Translations under genes and position numbers: made by a program
The notes under the pieces: generated by a model
What the model was told of the DNA's origin: nothing
Databases searched by the model: none
The model's input: the letters and a program-made list of their open reading frames with translations, nothing else
Origin: Streptomyces griseus
GTDB taxonomy: Bacteria > Bacteroidota > Bacteroidia > Chitinophagales > Chitinophagaceae
Length of the DNA stretch: 17,366 bases
Assembly: GCA_943323705.2 (NCBI GenBank)
Contig: CALPIT020000018.1
Coordinates: 1 to 17,366, forward strand
Reading direction: 5' to 3'
Part shown: one piece after another, positions 6,797-13,998 of the stretch
Layout: each line of letters begins with the position of its first letter
Numbering within the stretch: position 1 is the stretch's first letter

Positions 6797-8200
6797 ATGA
6801 CCAGACGGATTTTATATACATTGATTTTCACAATGATTTCATTGCATTTATGTGCACAAAGCGAACCGGAAAACAATCAAGTATTATCGCTCAAGCAGTT
6901 TTTTGAAATTGTTTATACCAATCATCCATTATCCAAACAAGCTAAATTGATTGTTGAAAATGCAAAATCGATGAACCTCGCAGCAAAAGGAAATTTTGAT
7001 CCGAAATTGTACTATCAATTCAACGATAAATATTTCAATGAAAAAAATTATTACGATTTAGGCAACGGAGGTCTCAGTATTCCTACAAAATATGGAGTCG
7101 ATTTTAAATCAGGATTTGAAAGAAACGAAGGTGTATTTTTAAATCCTGAAAACAATACACCTACTCAGGGCCTTTACTATGCTCAGGTATCAGTGCCTTT
7201 GGTTCAAGGAGTTATGACCGATGAAAGACGTACAATTTTAAAACAATCTCAAATCAATATCAAAGCCTCTCAAGCAGAATTGGATTTTCAATTAAACGAG
7301 CTTTTTTATAAAGCCGGAAAATCATTTCTAGAATGGCAGCTGAGTTTCGACAATCTGAGCGTTTACAAAAACGCTTTCATTTTAGGAAATCAACGATTTG
7401 AAGCGGTAAAGAAAAGTTTTCAATTTGGCGATAGGCCTGCTATTGATACAGTTGAGGCGGGAATTCAGGTTTTAGATAGGTTGGCTGGATGGCAACAAGC
7501 TGAACTAGAATTTAAAAATAAAACTGTGCAATTGTCGGGTTTTTTATGGATGAATAACAATATGCCTGCAGTACTCGATAGCACTATTATACCTGATATG
7601 AAGCCTGTTTCAATTACCGACGATACAAAACTTGAACTAAATAGTATTAAATCAATTGTAAACCTCCACCCCAACATCAGAGCTGGAAATTTCAAACTAG
7701 AAATGCTAAATGTTGATAAGAGATTAAAAATGGAAAAATTAAAGCCGTTGATTAATTTAAACTATAATCCTTTAATTGATGCAGGTCAAAATAATGGCAA
7801 TTATCTTAATAATTATAAATGGGGGGTGTCATTGAATTTTCCATTATTTCTGAGAAAAGAAAGAGGTGAATTACAATCTGCCAAACTAAAAATTCAGCAA
7901 TCACAATTGGAGCTCGATTATAAGAGAAATGATTTAGAAAATAGAATTAGAATGGCCGATAACGAACGAACTTACTCCAAAATTCAGCTTGAAATATTTA
8001 AACTAAATATTAAAAATTATGAATCATTGTGGTCTGCCGAAAAAAGACTGTTTGATTCAGGCGAAAGTTCTTTGTTTATGATTAATAGTCGGGAAAATAC
8101 ATACATAAATGCGCAAATTAAGTTAAATGATTATAACTTTAAACTTAACAAATCCGTTTTGGAGTTATTTTATTCAAGAGGACAATTGCGAAATTTATAA
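6797..8200 (+). CDS. TolC-family outer-membrane efflux protein
   Basis: A 467-residue outer-membrane channel completing the tripartite exporter. A signal peptide is evident (MTRRILYTLIFTMISLHLCAQ, cleavage likely after AQ). The mature protein has the two-fold repeated long helices of TolC, rich in Gln/Asn/Lys: TNHPLSKQAKLIVENAKSMN near the N-terminus and SAKLKIQQSQLELDYKRNDL later. I chose ATG 6797; an in-frame TTG six bases earlier would add only two residues. Its 3' end is followed six bases later by the dead start of a carbonic anhydrase pseudogene. No lipobox Cys is seen, so it is not an acylated OMF like OprM. Operon position and family both support export as its role. Confidence 0.9.
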   Translation: MTRRILYTLIFTMISLHLCAQSEPENNQVLSLKQFFEIVYTNHPLSKQAKLIVENAKSMNLAAKGNFDPKLYYQFNDKYFNEKNYYDLGNGGLSIPTKYGVDFKSGFERNEGVFLNPENNTPTQGLYYAQVSVPLVQGVMTDERRTILKQSQINIKASQAELDFQLNELFYKAGKSFLEWQLSFDNLSVYKNAFILGNQRFEAVKKSFQFGDRPAIDTVEAGIQVLDRLAGWQQAELEFKNKTVQLSGFLWMNNNMPAVLDSTIIPDMKPVSITDDTKLELNSIKSIVNLHPNIRAGNFKLEMLNVDKRLKMEKLKPLINLNYNPLIDAGQNNGNYLNNYKWGVSLNFPLFLRKERGELQSAKLKIQQSQLELDYKRNDLENRIRMADNERTYSKIQLEIFKLNIKNYESLWSAEKRLFDSGESSLFMINSRENTYINAQIKLNDYNFKLNKSVLELFYSRGQLRNL

Positions 8201-8205
8201 AAATC

Positions 8206-8605
8206 ATCCACACATAATCTAAACACACATAAAGTCAACTTTCGCCTAAAATGGCCTATTCAATTTCAAAAGAAGGTATCGATTAATTCTTAAAAAACTA
8301 AAAGCAAATAGAAACTTACTGCAACTGGTAGACGATTCACAAGCAGGTCAGTTTCCATTTGCAATAATATTAAGTTGCGTGGATTTTCGTGCCTCAGCAG
8401 AACTTTTTTTTGATCAATGATTGGGGGAAATATTTAGTATTAGAATCGCTGGAAATGTTTTGAATGATGATATTTTGGGAAGTATGGAAGTCGCCACAAA
8501 AGTTGTTGGCACTAAAGTCATTTTTGTATTGGTCATACAAAATGTGTTCCGATTGTTGGAGCCTGCAATCATGTAGAATTGGGAAACCCAACCCAATTGC
8601 TTATA
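8206..8605 (+). pseudogene. Beta-carbonic anhydrase pseudogene 1 (frameshifted, 3'-truncated)
   Basis: Aligned to the copy at 9735 codon by codon, the start is ATC instead of ATG (8206). Stops occur at 8215, 8230 and 8284, and there are two 1-bp deletions (near 8290, and near 8532 where GGGT became GGT). Another TGA lies at 8418, within DQ-x-LGEIFSIRIAGNV. Restoring the frame gives FPFAIILSCVDFRASAELFF and VLGHTKCVPIVGACNHVE, clearly a beta-carbonic anhydrase. The zinc ligands Cys, His, Cys and the Asp-Arg dyad are all still encoded. Homology ends near 8605, so the last third is missing. The enzyme would have interconverted CO2 and bicarbonate in the cytoplasm. It lies between tolC and the bestrophin gene, same strand. 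Confidence 0.9.
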
Positions 8606-8823
8606 ATAATTTCCCTGAGTTAGATACGAGTAGGTATTAATATTTTCTACCTTTTTTTCTTTCAACAGATGAATATATTCTCAGGTGGACACCCTGCGAA
8701 ACGTTTTAGGCATTTTTGAATTCGCAGATTCTGAATTTACTGGTTGAAATATTTTGCTGTGCTTTTACCGTACAGTAATGATAGGATATGGATTATTATA
8801 TTTGTAATCAAAATTAATTTATC
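8606..8823. other. Intergenic region before the bestrophin gene
   Basis: No gene is recognised. Where the missing third of pseudogene 1 should be, the sequence no longer resembles the other carbonic anhydrase copy. The last part carries the bestrophin promoter. A 20-codon open stretch from GTG 8685 exists but has no recognisable product. Confidence 0.5.
8797..8804 (+). promoter_or_regulatory. Bestrophin gene promoter -7 element
   Basis: TATATTTG matches TAnnTTTG exactly, 19 bases before the ATG at 8824, giving a very short leader. No obvious -33 element. Its presence implies that the bestrophin gene is transcribed independently of the pseudogene upstream. Confidence 0.45.
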
Positions 8824-9717
8824 ATGTTACTTGAAAAAAGACTGCCCCTCTCTTATATTATCAAAAATATAAAAAAGGAAATGTTGTATGTTATTTTGGT
8901 TGGTCTGGTTGTACATTATCTGACTACAGTTTTTGCCTCTGTACTGCCTGAAATGCCTCTTACCGTTCCTGCATTTTTGGGTACTGCCATTTCAATATTA
9001 CTCTCATTTAAAATGAGTCAGTCTTACGACCGTTGGTGGGAGGCGAGAAAAGTTTGGGGCGCAATTGTTAATGATAGCAGAAGCTTTGTAATTCAATTGC
9101 AAAGTTTTATTGGAGTTGATCAACAAGACTTGATTAAAAAAATCGCATTTCGCCAAATAGGTTGGTGTTATACTTTGGGACAATCTTTGATAGGTAAAGA
9201 CGCACTAAGTCTTTCAGAAAGCTATTTCACTGATGAAGATTTGATGGAGATAAAAAAACATAACAACAAATCATTGGCCATTTTACATTTAAATGCGTGT
9301 GATATCACTGAATTGAAAACAAAAAATAAAATAGATGTATTTTCTCAGATACAGCTTGATAATACACTTACAAGGTTGTGTGATTCAATGGGTAAAGCTG
9401 AAAGAATTAAAGAGACCGTTTTTCCAACAACATATAGGTTTTACCTCACCTGTTCTATTTATTTGTTTGTGATCATACTTTCTGTTGCACTTAAAAATGT
9501 AAGTATTTATTTTGAAATGCCATTATTGATTGTTGTTTCATTAGTATTTTTCCTGCTTGAGAAATCTGCCATTTTTTTACAAGATCCTTTTAATGAAAAT
9601 CCTACCAGTACTTCTGTAACTTCTATTGCACGTAACATCGAGATTAATATTAAGCAATTGCTTCATGAGAAAGAAATTCCTCAGCCATTACATTCTGATT
9701 CATTTTACATTTTATAA
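8824..9717 (+). CDS. Bestrophin-family anion channel
   Basis: A 297-residue membrane protein of the bestrophin/UPF0187 family, which in bacteria forms pentameric ion channels. Hydrophobic helices lie at about 22-42, 48-64, 207-225 and 232-250. The hallmark SYDRWWEARKVWGAIVNDSR (67-86) follows the second helix. The C-terminal signature DPFNENPTST (254-263) followed by IARNIEINIKQLL is where the family has its D-P-F-x-x-x-x-x-D/P cluster and conserved IE pair. Some bestrophins conduct bicarbonate, and algal homologues work with carbonic anhydrases. Here two broken carbonic anhydrase genes flank it, which supports a bicarbonate role (inference). The second pseudogene starts 17 bases after its stop, so they were once an operon. 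Frame intact, full length. Confidence 0.88.
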   Translation: MLLEKRLPLSYIIKNIKKEMLYVILVGLVVHYLTTVFASVLPEMPLTVPAFLGTAISILLSFKMSQSYDRWWEARKVWGAIVNDSRSFVIQLQSFIGVDQQDLIKKIAFRQIGWCYTLGQSLIGKDALSLSESYFTDEDLMEIKKHNNKSLAILHLNACDITELKTKNKIDVFSQIQLDNTLTRLCDSMGKAERIKETVFPTTYRFYLTCSIYLFVIILSVALKNVSIYFEMPLLIVVSLVFFLLEKSAIFLQDPFNENPTSTSVTSIARNIEINIKQLLHEKEIPQPLHSDSFYIL

Positions 9718-9734
9718 CAATAAAAATAAAAAAC

Positions 9735-10361
9735 ATGCACACACAATCCAAGAACTCACAAAGTCAACTTTCACCTGAATCAGCCTATTCAATTTAAAAA
9801 GAAGGTAACGAACGATTCGTTAAAAATTTGAAAGCCAATAGAAACTTACTGCAACAGGTAAACGAAACAAAAGAAGGGCAATTCCCATTTGCAACAATAT
9901 GAAGTTGCATGGATTTTTCTACCTCAACAGAAGTTTTTTTTGATCAAGGATTTTGGGATATATATAGTATCAGAATCGCTGGAAATGTTTTGAATGATGA
10001 TTTTTTGGGAAGTATGGAATTAGCCACAAAAGTGGTCGGTACTATAATTGTTCTTGTGTTAGGTCATACATAATATGTTGCGATTATTAGAGCCTGCAAT
10101 CATGTAGAATTTGAAAACCTAACCAAATTACTAGGCAAAATAAATCCGGCTATAGAAGTCGAAAATCTTAATCAAACAGAAAGAACAGTTTCAAATGCGA
10201 CATTTGTACATAATGTTACTGAAATCAATATTCACCAGTCCATTGCGAAAATTTAAAAAGAAAGTTTTATTATTGCCGAATTAAAAAACGCTGATGCCAT
10301 TAAAATTGTAGAAGGCATTTATGATGTTGAAACTGGAAAAGTAACTTTTTATGATTCGTAA
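9735..10361 (+). pseudogene. Beta-carbonic anhydrase pseudogene 2 (four in-frame stops)
   Basis: From ATG 9735 to TAA 10359-10361 there are 208 codons in one uninterrupted frame, the usual length for the family, broken only by stops at 9795, 9900, 10071 and 10254 (TAA, TGA, TAA, TAA). The translation carries KEGNERFVKNLKANRNLLQ, SIRIAGNVLNDDFLGSMELA, ACNHVE and the C-terminal end VEGIYDVETGKVTFYDS. The catalytic site is also damaged: S-C-I-D-S-R became SCMDFS (Arg lost) and the second zinc Cys of HTKC became Tyr (codon 114, TAT). It is therefore a dead gene and not a recoded one. It follows the bestrophin gene by 17 bases, and the DUF2490 gene starts within its last codons. Confidence 0.92.
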
Positions 10362-11106
10362 ACTTTTTATTTTATTGGTTTTGATTTTAGCAAATTATTT
10401 TCTGTCTGCTCAAAATCGAATTAAAGACAATAACACCATTGCTTGGGTTGGCATATTCACTACCACTAAATTCAATGACAAATGGAGCTGGCATGCTGAG
10501 TTTCAATGTAGGAGAGTGGATGGGATTAAAACTCCACAGCAAAATTTATTCAGAACAGGTATCAATTACCAACCGAATAAAAAAATCCTATTCAGAGTTG
10601 GGTATGCCAATGCAGAAACTTTTCCTTATGGTGAATACCCATTGAATTCTATGGGAAAGAAATATTCTGACAATAGAGCCTTTGAAATGATAAGCGTCAC
10701 CGACAAAATCAATCATATAGATATTACCAATCGAGTTATGTTGGAACAAAGATTTGTTGGAAAATATTCATCAGCTGCATTAACCAAAGAAGATGATTTT
10801 AGTTTTGTAAACCGCATACGCTATATGTTCAGAATGCAATTGCCATTGCAAAAAAAAGTGACATTAACTCATGCGCCTTACCTAGCGATGTATGATGAAA
10901 TTTTTATTGGGTTTGGGAAAAATGTAGGGGAGAATATCTTCGATCAGAATAGAATTGGAATTTTATTCGGTTATAAATTTAATGATCTAATTAAAATTGA
11001 AGGAGGATATTTAAGTCAGATTGTTCAACTTGGCAGAGAGGTTGATAATAAAAATGTGTTTCAGTACAACGACGGTGTGATGTTGAATACGATTTTGGCA
11101 TTTTAA
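10351..11106 (+). CDS. DUF2490 family outer-membrane beta-barrel protein
   Basis: A 251-residue exported protein. Residues 1-21 form a signal peptide (MIRKLFILLVLILANYFLSA, then Q). The mature part starts with NNTIAWVGIFTTTKFNDKWS and alternates short aromatic-rich strands with turns (FRTGINYQPNKKILFRVGYA, IDITNRVMLEQRFVG, FVNRIRYMFRMQLPL), the pattern of DUF2490 proteins, predicted outer-membrane barrels of unknown function. The start ATG lies inside the last codons of carbonic anhydrase pseudogene 2 (11-base overlap ending at 10361), so translation was probably coupled to that gene and may now suffer from its stop codons. Ancestral order was bestrophin, carbonic anhydrase, DUF2490. Family call from pattern; role unknown. 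Confidence 0.75.
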   Translation: MIRKLFILLVLILANYFLSAQNRIKDNNTIAWVGIFTTTKFNDKWSWHAEFQCRRVDGIKTPQQNLFRTGINYQPNKKILFRVGYANAETFPYGEYPLNSMGKKYSDNRAFEMISVTDKINHIDITNRVMLEQRFVGKYSSAALTKEDDFSFVNRIRYMFRMQLPLQKKVTLTHAPYLAMYDEIFIGFGKNVGENIFDQNRIGILFGYKFNDLIKIEGGYLSQIVQLGREVDNKNVFQYNDGVMLNTILAF

Positions 11107-11163
11107 AACAATTAATGAGCTAATTAGAATCACCCTCAAAGACAGTTACAATTAACTACATTT

Positions 11164-11178
11164 ATACTATTATAGTAT
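11164..11178. promoter_or_regulatory. Perfect 15-bp palindrome upstream of the lipoprotein gene
   Basis: ATACTAT and ATAGTAT flank a single central T, 32 bases before the ATG at 11210. The half-site shares ATACTATTAT with 3625-3634 in the tetR/exporter gap. A dimeric regulator, possibly the TetR at 2865-3536, could bind here (inference). Confidence 0.4.
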
Positions 11179-11209
11179 TCATTTTCAGTACTAGTCAAAA
11201 CTTTATTTT

Positions 11210-11665
11210 ATGAATAAAAATAACATTATCGCAATTCTCACATCATTAATCTGGATGCTATTCTTTGTTTCTTGTAAGAATAATGATGACACAAACAGCA
11301 TTATTCAAGCTCAAATTCAAACAAACATAAAATCCGGTAGCTGGCGAATTACCAAATTCATCGATTCTGGAGTAGATGAAACCAATCACTTTTCTGGTTA
11401 CAGTTTTATTTTTAACGGTTCAGGAATAATCAATGCCAATAATGGGTTGAATGATTATAACGGAACTTGGGTTATAACAGACAACAGCACAAGTGATGAT
11501 ACTCAAAACGACCTTGATTTTGTGATCAACTTTAATCTAACCAACGATTTTCAGGATTTAAATGATGATTGGGATTTTGTAACACAATCATCTACTAAAA
11601 TTGAACTGATAGATATAAGTGGGGGAAATGGAGGGATAGATTATTTAACGTTCGAGAAGAATTAA
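11210..11665 (+). CDS. Lipocalin-like lipoprotein
   Basis: A 151-residue predicted lipoprotein. The signal peptide ends in the lipobox FFVSC with Cys22 as the acylation site, followed by KNNDDTNS. The mature domain has GSWRITKFIDSGVDETNHFS, then GYSFIFNGSGIINANN, then YNGTWVITDN and a C-terminal IELIDISG plus LTFEKN. This strand pattern is that of the small lipocalin-like domains common in Bacteroidota lipoproteins (W-x-I/V-T start, F-x-F-x-x-x-G middle, Y-x-G-x-W). It should sit on the periplasmic or outer-membrane side; ligand unknown. It stands alone, with a palindrome upstream and a strong terminator 40 bases downstream. Confidence 0.75.
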   Translation: MNKNNIIAILTSLIWMLFFVSCKNNDDTNSIIQAQIQTNIKSGSWRITKFIDSGVDETNHFSGYSFIFNGSGIINANNGLNDYNGTWVITDNSTSDDTQNDLDFVINFNLTNDFQDLNDDWDFVTQSSTKIELIDISGGNGGIDYLTFEKN

Positions 11666-11704
11666 TTTTAATAGTTAATCATTTCTAAGTACAATCTATA
11701 ATTA

Positions 11705-11740
11705 AAGCAAACATCCCGCACTAGCGGGATGTTTGCTTTC
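11705..11740. terminator. Strong bidirectional hairpin terminator
   Basis: AAGCAAACATCCCGC (11705-11719) pairs perfectly over 15 bp with GCGGGATGTTTGCTT (11724-11738) around the loop ACTA. The T-rich end and position after the lipoprotein stop make it an intrinsic terminator. It would also work for any transcript from the right. Confidence 0.8.
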
Positions 11741-11743
11741 TAC

Positions 11744-12070
11744 TCTTAGGGGAACATTGATCAAACCCAATGATGATGGATTTTTTGAAATTCTAGTCCG
11801 ATATAAATAATTTGATTTAATTAGTGCGAGAAACAGAATGAGAATGAAGAAAAAAGTCAGAACTCCATGATCGCTCTCGCTTTCATTCTCGTTCTGACTT
11901 TTTGTAATCTTAGGAGAACAATGATCTAAACCCAATGATGATGGATTTTATGAAATTCTAGTCCGATATAAATAATTTGATTTAATTAGTACGAGAAACA
12001 GAATGAGAATGAAGAAAAAAGTCAGAACTCCATGATCGCTCTCGCTTTCATTCTCGTTCTGACTTTTTGT
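11744..12070. repeat. 164-bp tandem duplication containing hairpin-repeat copies 2 and 3
   Basis: Copy A is 11744-11905 and copy B is 11908-12070, with a period of 164 bp and about five differences. Each starts TCTTAGG and ends CTGACTTTTTGT. Within each, AAAAAGTCAGAAC pairs with GTTCTGACTTTTT over 13 bp, separated by a 27-base loop. The right-hand 100 bp of each copy matches the repeat after tetR (2768-2866), including ACGAGAAACAGAATGA. The open frame visible on the minus strand here is low-complexity and not a gene. The duplication is seen directly; the role is unknown, perhaps as terminators. Confidence 0.9.
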
Positions 12071-12344
12071 ACAACGTTCGGGAATGTTAAATAATTATTA
12101 AGATTCAATGCAGTACTGCGTTATAGCCACTTTTACGATTTTTCAAGGTACAATTAGGGTACAAGAAATGTAAAATACAAAAATGCGTAAAACGTAAATT
12201 CAAACTGGGTTTCAGAGGAATTTAAAAGAATTACAATTTATTACAATATGTTTGTTTTATTTCTCATTTTCCTTCGTCTTTTGTGTTTAATTATACATTT
12301 ATTCAAACGAAAAAATGTAATTTAGCACACATAAAACTAATGAT
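12071..12344. other. Intergenic region before the ATPase gene with phased GGTACA
   Basis: No gene is seen. Two GGTACA words lie at 12147-12152 and 12158-12163, exactly 11 bp apart. The rest is AT-rich with no clear TAnnTTTG box in the last 60 bases, so the ATPase promoter is not identified. Confidence 0.5.
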
Positions 12345-13655
12345 ATGCAAAGAGAATTGCTCCAAAATCTAATTAATTGGAAGAATAAAGATGATAGAAA
12401 GCCGCTCATTATCCGTGGCGCTAGGCAGGTAGGTAAAACCTGGTTGATGAAAGAATTTGGAAAATCTCACTACAAGCATATTGCCTATGTGAATTTTGAA
12501 ACAGCACTCTCATTGCATGGTATTTTTGAAAGTGGCTTTGAAACCGACAAACTCATTATGGCTCTGAAGATTGAATCGGGAACAGATATTATTCCGGGAG
12601 AAACCTTAATTGTTTTGGATGAAATTCAAGAGTGTGAAGCCGCTATTACTTCTTTAAAATATTTTCAGGAAAATGCAAATCAATATCACATAGTAGCAGC
12701 GGGTTCGTTGTTGGGAGTTGCCTTACATAAAAACAGATCGTTTCCTGTTGGTAAGGTTGATTTTTTAGATTTACATCCCTTGAATTTCTCGGAATTTTTA
12801 ATGGCAGTAAATGAGCCACAATTATTAGAGTTGCTGCACAATAAAAATTGGGATTTAATAACCGGGTTCAAAACAAAATATATTGATTTATTAAAGCAAT
12901 ATTATTATGTGGGAGGTATGCCAGAAGCAGTGTTGACTTTCATCAATCAAAAGGATTTTAAAAAAGTAAGGGAAAAGCAATTGAATATTTTGTCTGCCTA
13001 CGAACAGGATTTTTCAAAACATGCACCTCATGAAATTGTTCCAAGAATAAGACTCGTTTGGCAATCGCTGCCATCACAACTGGCAAAAGAAAACAGAAAA
13101 TTTATTTATGGAAATTTAAAAAAAGGAGCAAGGGCACGTGAATTTGAACTGGCGATTGAATGGCTCACAGATGCGGGTATTGTCCATAATGTAAGTCGAT
13201 GCAACAAACCCGGATTGCCCTTGATTGCCTATGAGGTGCTTTCCGATTTCAAATTGTATTTGTTGGATGTAGGTTTGTTGGCGGCAATGGGAAACCTTGA
13301 TATTCAAACGCTGATTGCAGATCAATCATTATTTGAGGAATTTAAAGGTGCCATCACTGAACAATATGTTTTACAGCAATTAAAATCAATCGACCAACTT
13401 CCAGTTTATTATTGGTCTGCCGAAAAAGCAACTGCAGAAATTGACTTTCTAATTCAATATCAAAACAAAATAATTCCAATTGAAGTAAAGGCTGCTGAAA
13501 ATTTAAAAGCCAAAAGTTTGAAAACTTATCATCAAAAATTCAATCCTGGAATAAGCATTCGCACTTCATTATCGGATTACAGAAAAGAGGATTGGTTGGT
13601 TAATTTGCCGTTGTATGCTTTTGGGATTATTAAAATCAAAAGCTTGAACTTGTAA
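12345..13655 (+). CDS. AAA-family ATPase with DUF4143 domain
   Basis: A 436-residue P-loop ATPase of the AAA_14/DUF4143 group, cytoplasmic. Walker A is GARQVGKT (25-32), Walker B LIVLDE (88-93) followed by IQECEAAITSLKYF, and a sensor-like AAGSLLG (118-124) comes next. The middle part carries EFLMAVNEPQLLELL and YYVGGMPEAVLTF, a segment typical of this family. The C-terminal DUF4143 part ends in EIDFLIQYQNKIIPIEVK, a PD-(D/E)xK-like D-x(n)-E-x-K arrangement (Asp367, Glu380, Lys382), suggesting a nuclease-like fold. Function of the family is not established; members are common in accessory regions. GGTACA repeats spaced 11 bp lie on both sides. All motifs are intact. Confidence 0.88.
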   Translation: MQRELLQNLINWKNKDDRKPLIIRGARQVGKTWLMKEFGKSHYKHIAYVNFETALSLHGIFESGFETDKLIMALKIESGTDIIPGETLIVLDEIQECEAAITSLKYFQENANQYHIVAAGSLLGVALHKNRSFPVGKVDFLDLHPLNFSEFLMAVNEPQLLELLHNKNWDLITGFKTKYIDLLKQYYYVGGMPEAVLTFINQKDFKKVREKQLNILSAYEQDFSKHAPHEIVPRIRLVWQSLPSQLAKENRKFIYGNLKKGARAREFELAIEWLTDAGIVHNVSRCNKPGLPLIAYEVLSDFKLYLLDVGLLAAMGNLDIQTLIADQSLFEEFKGAITEQYVLQQLKSIDQLPVYYWSAEKATAEIDFLIQYQNKIIPIEVKAAENLKAKSLKTYHQKFNPGISIRTSLSDYRKEDWLVNLPLYAFGIIKIKSLNL

Positions 13656-13826
13656 TTTATCATTATTGATTTTTTCAAATTCAGATTTAACCAAATTAAT
13701 TTACTTAAATCTAGGTACAGCTGAGGTACAACAGAGGTACAAAAATTGAGAAAACAAGGTATAATCAAAGGAAACAAAAGGAAAGTGAAATTCGCTGAAA
13801 CCCTTTATTGGCAAGGTTTTTACGCA
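13656..13826. other. Short intergenic region with three GGTACA in 11-bp phase
   Basis: GGTACA occurs at 13714-13719, 13725-13730 and 13736-13741, a perfect 11-bp spacing. No gene is visible between the ATPase stop and the tRNA terminator. Confidence 0.5.
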
Positions 13827-13853
13827 TAAAAAAAGCCCCGATAAAATCGGGGC
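13827..13853 (-). terminator. tRNA-Glu terminator
   Basis: GCCCCGAT (13835-13842) pairs perfectly with ATCGGGGC (13846-13853) around AAA, and on the minus strand it is followed by seven T's (the A-run 13828-13834). It lies four bases after the tRNA 3' end, a clear intrinsic terminator. Confidence 0.85.
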
Positions 13854-13857
13854 CTTG

Positions 13858-13929
13858 TACCACGTACGGGACTCGAACCCGTGATTCCTCCGTGAAAGGG
13901 AGGCGTCTTAACCTCTTGACCAACGCGGC
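13858..13929 (-). tRNA. tRNA-Glu (anticodon UUC)
   Basis: A 72-base cloverleaf on the minus strand. The acceptor strands are GCCGCGT and ACGTGGT (two G-U pairs), with discriminator A at 13858. The D arm is GTC-loop-GAC. The anticodon stem is CCTCC/GGAGG with loop CTTTCAC, giving anticodon TTC (13896-13894). The T arm is ACGGG-TTCGAGT-CCCGT. The CCA end is not encoded; CAAGG follows. Read GAA/GAG as glutamate. Confidence 0.93.
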
Positions 13930-13998
13930 GTTTGTTTAAAGGATTGCAAAGATAAGAGGGATATGCTTTTAATCCAAACTTTTTTAAAAAAGTTCGAA

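Noticed and set aside
8394..8665. Minus-strand open frames over the first carbonic anhydrase pseudogene
   Set aside because: They are shadows of the decayed plus-strand gene, which has clear homology in its own direction.
9735..10361. Stop-codon recoding (readthrough) of the second carbonic anhydrase
   Set aside because: Both TAA and TGA occur, all other genes here use the standard code, and the zinc Cys and dyad Arg are mutated as well, so a pseudogene is the simpler reading.
11702..11935. 77-codon open frame on the minus strand
   Set aside because: It spans the terminator and the tandem duplication; the sequence is explained by repeats.
12071..13857. Complete integrative element at tRNA-Glu
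   Set aside because: No integrase gene and no convincing direct att repeat with the tRNA 3' end beyond the short GGTACAA word; kept only as a finding about phased repeats.
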